64,000 nucleotides of DNA from Acidobacteriota bacterium. GTDB lineage: Bacteria > Acidobacteriota > Terriglobia > Terriglobales > Acidobacteriaceae. How positions within the stretch are numbered: the stretch's first letter is position 1; each line of letters opens with the position of its first letter. Both the position numbers and the translations under genes were made by a program. The notes under the pieces are model-generated. The model was not told where the DNA came from. It was given only the letters and a program-made list of their open reading frames with translations, and did not search any database. Where the stretch lies: positions 29,525 through 93,524 of the forward strand of contig JABDHA010000004.1 in assembly GCA_013285705.1 (NCBI GenBank), written 5' to 3'. Positions 59,864-64,000 of the stretch are shown here, in pieces.

Positions 59864-61276
59864 ATGTTCTTGAAGGTTGGACGATATTTGCTGGTAGTTG
59901 TTGGTCTCGCGCTTTCAGTCATTCCAATGAACGCACAGCGCAAAGGCGATGTGTCGCTATGGCTGACGACTGCTGATCGAGGTTCGTTATTTGCTCAGCA
60001 AGTTGAAGCTTTACATTTTGGAGCGCCAAAAAAATCGATTCCAACCATTGAAGTGGACGATAGGCAGACTTTTCAATCCATCGACGGCTTTGGGTTTGCA
60101 CTGACTGGCGGTAGCGCGCAACTCCTTATGCGTATGGAGGAATCACAGAGAACCGAACTATTGAAGGAACTCTTCTCACCCGAAGGCAAAGGGATTGGTG
60201 TCAGCTATCTGCGCATCAGTATTGGCTCGTCGGACATGAATGACCATGTGTTCACGTATGATGACCTGCCGCCTGGCGAGAAGGACATGAACCTGTCTAA
60301 ATTCAATTTTGGTCCGGATCGTACAGATGTCATACCTATCCTGAAAGAAGTTCTTGCGATCAACCCGCATATCAAGATATTGGGCTCTCCCTGGACAGCG
60401 CCGTCGTGGATGAAGACGAACGAGAATCCTAAGGGCGGCAGCCTCAAGCCGGAATATTACGACGCCTACGCGCAGTATTTTGTGAAGTACATCCAAGCCA
60501 TGAGGGCTGAAGGCATCAACATTGATGCGATTACCATTCAAAATGAACCTTTGAATGACAAAAATACTCCGAGCATGGTGATGCAGGCCAGGGAAGAGGG
60601 CGCATTCATCAAGCAATCACTCGGTCCAGCATTCCGCAGGGCTGGAATCACAACGAAGATCATTCTTTACGACCACAACTGCGACGTGCCTGAATATCCT
60701 CTCGAAATTTTGAATGACCCTGCAGCGAGACAATACGTCGACGGCTCTGGTTTTCACCTATACGCGGGTGAAATAAGTGCCATGTCAAAAGTGCATGATG
60801 CTTATCCAGACAAGAATCTGTATTTCACTGAACAGATGGTCATCGATCGTAAAGATGATCCAGAACTTGAAATAGCATCTCCGGTACAACGATTGATTGT
60901 AGGAGCCACGCGTAACTGGAGCCGCAACGTTTTGCTGTGGAACCTGGCGGCAGATCCTGAAAATAAGCCTCACACTGATAATGGCGGCTGTCCCATCTGC
61001 GAGGGCGCGATTACGCTGGATGGAAATAAAGTCAGCCGGAACATCGCGTATTACACAGTGGCGCATGCGTCAAAATTTGTGCGCCCGGGTTCAGTTCGCA
61101 TTCAATCCAGCGCTCTGGATGAGTTGCCAAACGTCGCTTTTAAAACACCCGATGGAAAGAAGGTTTTGATTGTCGCGAACAGCAGCAAATCCTCGCAGAC
61201 ATTTCAGATTCGCTACCGCAATAAGAGCATTACATCGACTTTGAGTGAGGGAGCCGTGGAGACGTATGTCTGGTAG
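59864..61276 (+). CDS. GH30-family glycoside hydrolase (second copy)
   Basis: A 470-residue exported enzyme (signal peptide LLVVVGLALSVIPMNAQ). The GH30 barrel has acid/base Glu228 in AITIQNEPLND and nucleophile Glu323 in LYFTEQMV; the family motifs FQSIDGFGFALTGGSA and SPWTAPSWMKTNENPKGG are clear, and a C-terminal beta-domain (AYYTVAHASKFVRPGS) is present. It is only moderately similar to the first copy, so the two may act on different linkages or chain ends. RBS GGAGG about 5 bp before ATG. It starts a unit that runs into the GH55-like gene 25 bp downstream. Confidence 0.94.
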   Translation: MFLKVGRYLLVVVGLALSVIPMNAQRKGDVSLWLTTADRGSLFAQQVEALHFGAPKKSIPTIEVDDRQTFQSIDGFGFALTGGSAQLLMRMEESQRTELLKELFSPEGKGIGVSYLRISIGSSDMNDHVFTYDDLPPGEKDMNLSKFNFGPDRTDVIPILKEVLAINPHIKILGSPWTAPSWMKTNENPKGGSLKPEYYDAYAQYFVKYIQAMRAEGINIDAITIQNEPLNDKNTPSMVMQAREEGAFIKQSLGPAFRRAGITTKIILYDHNCDVPEYPLEILNDPAARQYVDGSGFHLYAGEISAMSKVHDAYPDKNLYFTEQMVIDRKDDPELEIASPVQRLIVGATRNWSRNVLLWNLAADPENKPHTDNGGCPICEGAITLDGNKVSRNIAYYTVAHASKFVRPGSVRIQSSALDELPNVAFKTPDGKKVLIVANSSKSSQTFQIRYRNKSITSTLSEGAVETYVW

Positions 61277-61301
61277 AGCGGGGAATCGAAGTCAAAATAT
61301 T

Positions 61302-64000
61302 ATGCGAGGACTTTTGCGGAAGCTAAGACCAACAAATTCCACAAGAGTGATCGCTCTTGTCGGTTTTGTTTTTGGGGGAGCTAGCCTGCCCTTGCTGGCG
61401 GCCTCTTACTATCCGATTCGTCTTGACGATCCAAAGGCCGTCTATCTCACGAAAGATAAGTTTCCCGTTCACGGTGACGGGGTTGCCGACGATAGCGATG
61501 CTCTTCAGCAGGCAATTGACAGGGTGCAGGAAACATCGCAGCAGGGAATTGTCTTTGTGCCCGAAGGGCACTACCGCATCACCCGAACGATCTATGTCTG
61601 GCCGGGCGTGCGTGTTATTGGATATGGGGTGACGCGTCCAGTCATTTTTCTAGGAAAAAATACTCCCGGGTTTCAGCAGGGCATTGGCTACATGGTGTTC
61701 TTTGCTGGAGGACGGCCGGGACATGAAAGTGAGGGCCCACGACGTAGTCAGGTAAGGCATGTCTCTAATCAGCCTTTTCCTGGAACAGTGCCTCCCGTGC
61801 TCGACGTAATCGATGCAAATCCGGGGACGTTTTATTCGGCGATGAGCAACATCGATTTTGAAATTGGCGATGGGAATCCCGCTGCGGTGGGCATCCGCTT
61901 TCACGTTGCGCAGCATTGTTTTCTCACGCACATGGATTTCCATATTGGCTCCGGGCTGGCAGCATTGCATGATATCGGAAATGAAGCCGAGGACCTGCAT
62001 TTTTATGGCGGACAGTATGCAATCATGACCCGCAAGCCGTCTCCGGGATGGCAGTTTACTTTGCTCGATTCTACCTTTGAAGGGCAACGTGAAACAGCAA
62101 TCAGAGAGCATGAGGCTGGACTGACACTCATCCGCGATCAATTCCGAAATGTCCCGGCTGCAATTTCAATTGACCCTGGCTATTCAGAAGAGCTTTGGGT
62201 GAAGGACTCACGTTTTGAAAACATCAGCGGCCCAGCGCTCACAATCAGCAACGAGAAAAGCGCTCGCACTGAAATCAACCTTGAAAATGTTGTGTGCCAA
62301 CATGTGCCATCTTTTGCGCTATTTCGAGAGAGCGGAAAGAAGGTAGATGGATCGGGTGAAATCTATAAGGTCAGTGTCTTTTCGCACGGGCTTACCATAG
62401 CTGGAATCAACGCGAAAGCTGAGATGCAAACCACATTTCAGAGCGAGCCTCTCAGCGCATTTCCACCAGTCGAGCCGTCCGCGATTCGCGATCTTCCTGA
62501 ACGCAGAACTTGGGTGAATCTGCAAACACTCGGAGTAAAAGGTGATGGAACCACTGACGATACCGCCGCCATACAGAAAGCGATTGATGAACACACTGTA
62601 ATCTACATTCCGACAGGGCATTATTTGGTCAGCGATACCATTACGCTGAAGCTAGACACTGTACTGATCGGTCTGCATCCAAGCACGACGCAGTTCGATC
62701 TCGCGGACTCGACACCTGGATTTCAAGGACCCGACACCCCAAAGCCTCTGTTGAAGGCTCCGCAAGGCGGCAAGAATATCGTAACCGGCATTGGGCTCTA
62801 TACCGGTGGAATCAACAGCCGCGCAGTTGGGGCCATGTGGATGGCTGGCGCGGACTCTTTGATGGATGATGTGAGGTTCCTTGGTGGTCATGGGACAAAC
62901 AATCCCGATGGCACTCGCAGCAATCCCTATAACAACACTCACACTGCTGATCCCGATATTCACCGACGCTGGGATGGACAATATCCGAGCCTCTGGGTAA
63001 CGAATGGGGGCGGCGGCACATTCGCCAACATCTGGACTCCTGATACATTCGCCCAGGCTGGCCTGTATGTTTCCTATACGGAGACGCCAGGTCATGTGTA
63101 TGAGTTGTCGAGCGAGCATCACGTCCGCAATGAAGCGAAGCTCAATCATGTTTCTAATTGGGAGCTCTTTGCTTTGCAAACAGAAGAAGAAAGAGGCGAG
63201 GGACCGTTTGCACTTCCACTGGAGATCGACCATTCGAAGAACATCTTGATTGCGGATTATCACTCTTATCGCGTAGTCAGCATGTATCAGCCGTTTCCAT
63301 ATGCAGTCCGCATAGCGCATTCGCAAAATATTCGATTCCGGAATCTGCATGTATACAGCGATAGCAAGGCATCATTCGATAATTCAGTCTTCGACCAATC
63401 GCACAATACAGAAATTCGCTTCCGCGAGATTGGATCGCTCACCGTCTCAGGAGAGAATGTAAATGCTCAGTCGTCGTCTGCCGCTTCAGTCATTGCTACT
63501 GATGCGAAGGTGGAGAAGCTTACCGGAGGCTTTTTCAATGTATCTGGCGGTGCTGTGGACGCGGACGGCAGGCTCTACTTCGTCGATGCCCATTGGCAGC
63601 GAATCTATCGCTGGTCGCCTGAAGCGCATGATCTCGACATCATCCGAGACAATCCGCTCGACCCAGTCAACCTTGCGGTCGATAAAGCAGGGAATTTGAT
63701 GGTGATTTCCTACGGAGGCGATGGCACAGTCTACAGCTTCCGTCCCGATTCGCCTGCCGATCAGCTCACGCTTCTCAAGCCGCAACCGGCTACAGATCGT
63801 CCAGGCATGAGCGCAGTCCTGCCAGTGGATTACTGGAGAAACGAGAACGATTTTACGCAGGCAATCCCAGTTCGTAAGCCGTCTCAATATGTTTCACCGG
63901 ACGGAACTACATTTATACCGGCTGGAGAAGACTTTACGACAGGCGCTCTCTATTACGGCACAAAGATGTCTGATGTACTGCGCGCTTTCGGGATGGCGAA
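61302..64000 (+). CDS. Tandem beta-helix protein (GH55/pectate-lyase-3-like) with C-terminal propeller, 3' end outside window
   Basis: The frame from ATG 61302 is open to the window end (899 residues seen, no stop). After a signal anchor (VIALVGFVFGGASLPLLAAS), two right-handed beta-helix modules each begin with the Pectate_lyase_3/GH55 motif: VHGDGVADDSDALQQAID (about 55) and VKGDGTTDDTAAIQKAID (about 413). Tandem helices of this kind are the architecture of GH55 exo-beta-1,3-glucanases. From about residue 745 an SMP-30/NHL-like propeller segment follows (AVDADGRLYFVDAHWQRIYR; LAVDKAGNLMVISYGGDG). The catalytic residue cannot be assigned by eye. 25 bp after the GH30 gene, hence probably one transcript. 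Confidence 0.85.
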   Translation, partial: MRGLLRKLRPTNSTRVIALVGFVFGGASLPLLAASYYPIRLDDPKAVYLTKDKFPVHGDGVADDSDALQQAIDRVQETSQQGIVFVPEGHYRITRTIYVWPGVRVIGYGVTRPVIFLGKNTPGFQQGIGYMVFFAGGRPGHESEGPRRSQVRHVSNQPFPGTVPPVLDVIDANPGTFYSAMSNIDFEIGDGNPAAVGIRFHVAQHCFLTHMDFHIGSGLAALHDIGNEAEDLHFYGGQYAIMTRKPSPGWQFTLLDSTFEGQRETAIREHEAGLTLIRDQFRNVPAAISIDPGYSEELWVKDSRFENISGPALTISNEKSARTEINLENVVCQHVPSFALFRESGKKVDGSGEIYKVSVFSHGLTIAGINAKAEMQTTFQSEPLSAFPPVEPSAIRDLPERRTWVNLQTLGVKGDGTTDDTAAIQKAIDEHTVIYIPTGHYLVSDTITLKLDTVLIGLHPSTTQFDLADSTPGFQGPDTPKPLLKAPQGGKNIVTGIGLYTGGINSRAVGAMWMAGADSLMDDVRFLGGHGTNNPDGTRSNPYNNTHTADPDIHRRWDGQYPSLWVTNGGGGTFANIWTPDTFAQAGLYVSYTETPGHVYELSSEHHVRNEAKLNHVSNWELFALQTEEERGEGPFALPLEIDHSKNILIADYHSYRVVSMYQPFPYAVRIAHSQNIRFRNLHVYSDSKASFDNSVFDQSHNTEIRFREIGSLTVSGENVNAQSSSAASVIATDAKVEKLTGGFFNVSGGAVDADGRLYFVDAHWQRIYRWSPEAHDLDIIRDNPLDPVNLAVDKAGNLMVISYGGDGTVYSFRPDSPADQLTLLKPQPATDRPGMSAVLPVDYWRNENDFTQAIPVRKPSQYVSPDGTTFIPAGEDFTTGALYYGTKMSDVLRAFGMA

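Overview
This window looks like the chromosome of an acidobacterium, probably Acidobacteriaceae or a related soil group. The evidence is an ADOP-type duplicated permease, an Oar-like TonB-dependent receptor with an N-terminal carboxypeptidase-regulatory domain, a CRTAC1/ASPIC-UnbV protein, Y_Y_Y two-component kinases, FlgO/TPR regulators, and GTG/TTG starts in moderately GC-rich DNA. No phage, plasmid, IS element or CRISPR array was seen.

1-19 kb is mostly housekeeping: the end of recO, glyQ-glyS, an NTF2-like protein, an ADOP permease, and the proteostasis block tig-clpP-clpX-lon (all on the minus strand). A small AT-richer patch follows, holding an Imm50-like orphan immunity protein and a CPCC zinc-ribbon protein. 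Then come a lipoprotein aldose epimerase, a family 5 uracil-DNA glycosylase, a DUF3309 peptide, tRNA-Gly(CCC), htpG and a solitary EAL protein.

20-34 kb is sensory and accessory. It has two membrane FlgO/TPR proteins with different N-terminal domains, two decayed protease genes (trypsin-like and retropepsin-like), a vanadium haloperoxidase/PAP2 protein, and a propeller-type histidine kinase next to a receiver-only response regulator. An HtrA protease, a GNAT enzyme and a PadR/membrane-protein pair follow; the PadR start codon lies in a long palindrome.

34-49 kb carries two export or respiratory systems. A Tat-exported multicopper oxidase, a triheme cytochrome c and a cysteine-free quinoprotein-like propeller form a plus-strand operon. 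A complete Mdt-like RND efflux operon on the minus strand has four genes joined by 4-bp overlaps and two different pump subunits.

49-64 kb looks like one carbohydrate-use locus: an MFS transporter and LacI regulator, two GH30 enzymes, an Oar-like receptor, a TPR protein, a CRTAC1 protein, and a large tandem beta-helix (GH55-like) plus propeller protein that runs off the window end. Four 18-bp palindromes with a central CG, at 52763-52780, 52872-52889, 52981-52998 and 59682-59699, look like operators of the local LacI protein. Two of them sit about 33 bp upstream of near-identical promoters. My inference is a SusD-less beta-glucan utilisation system; the substrate is a hypothesis, not shown by the sequence.
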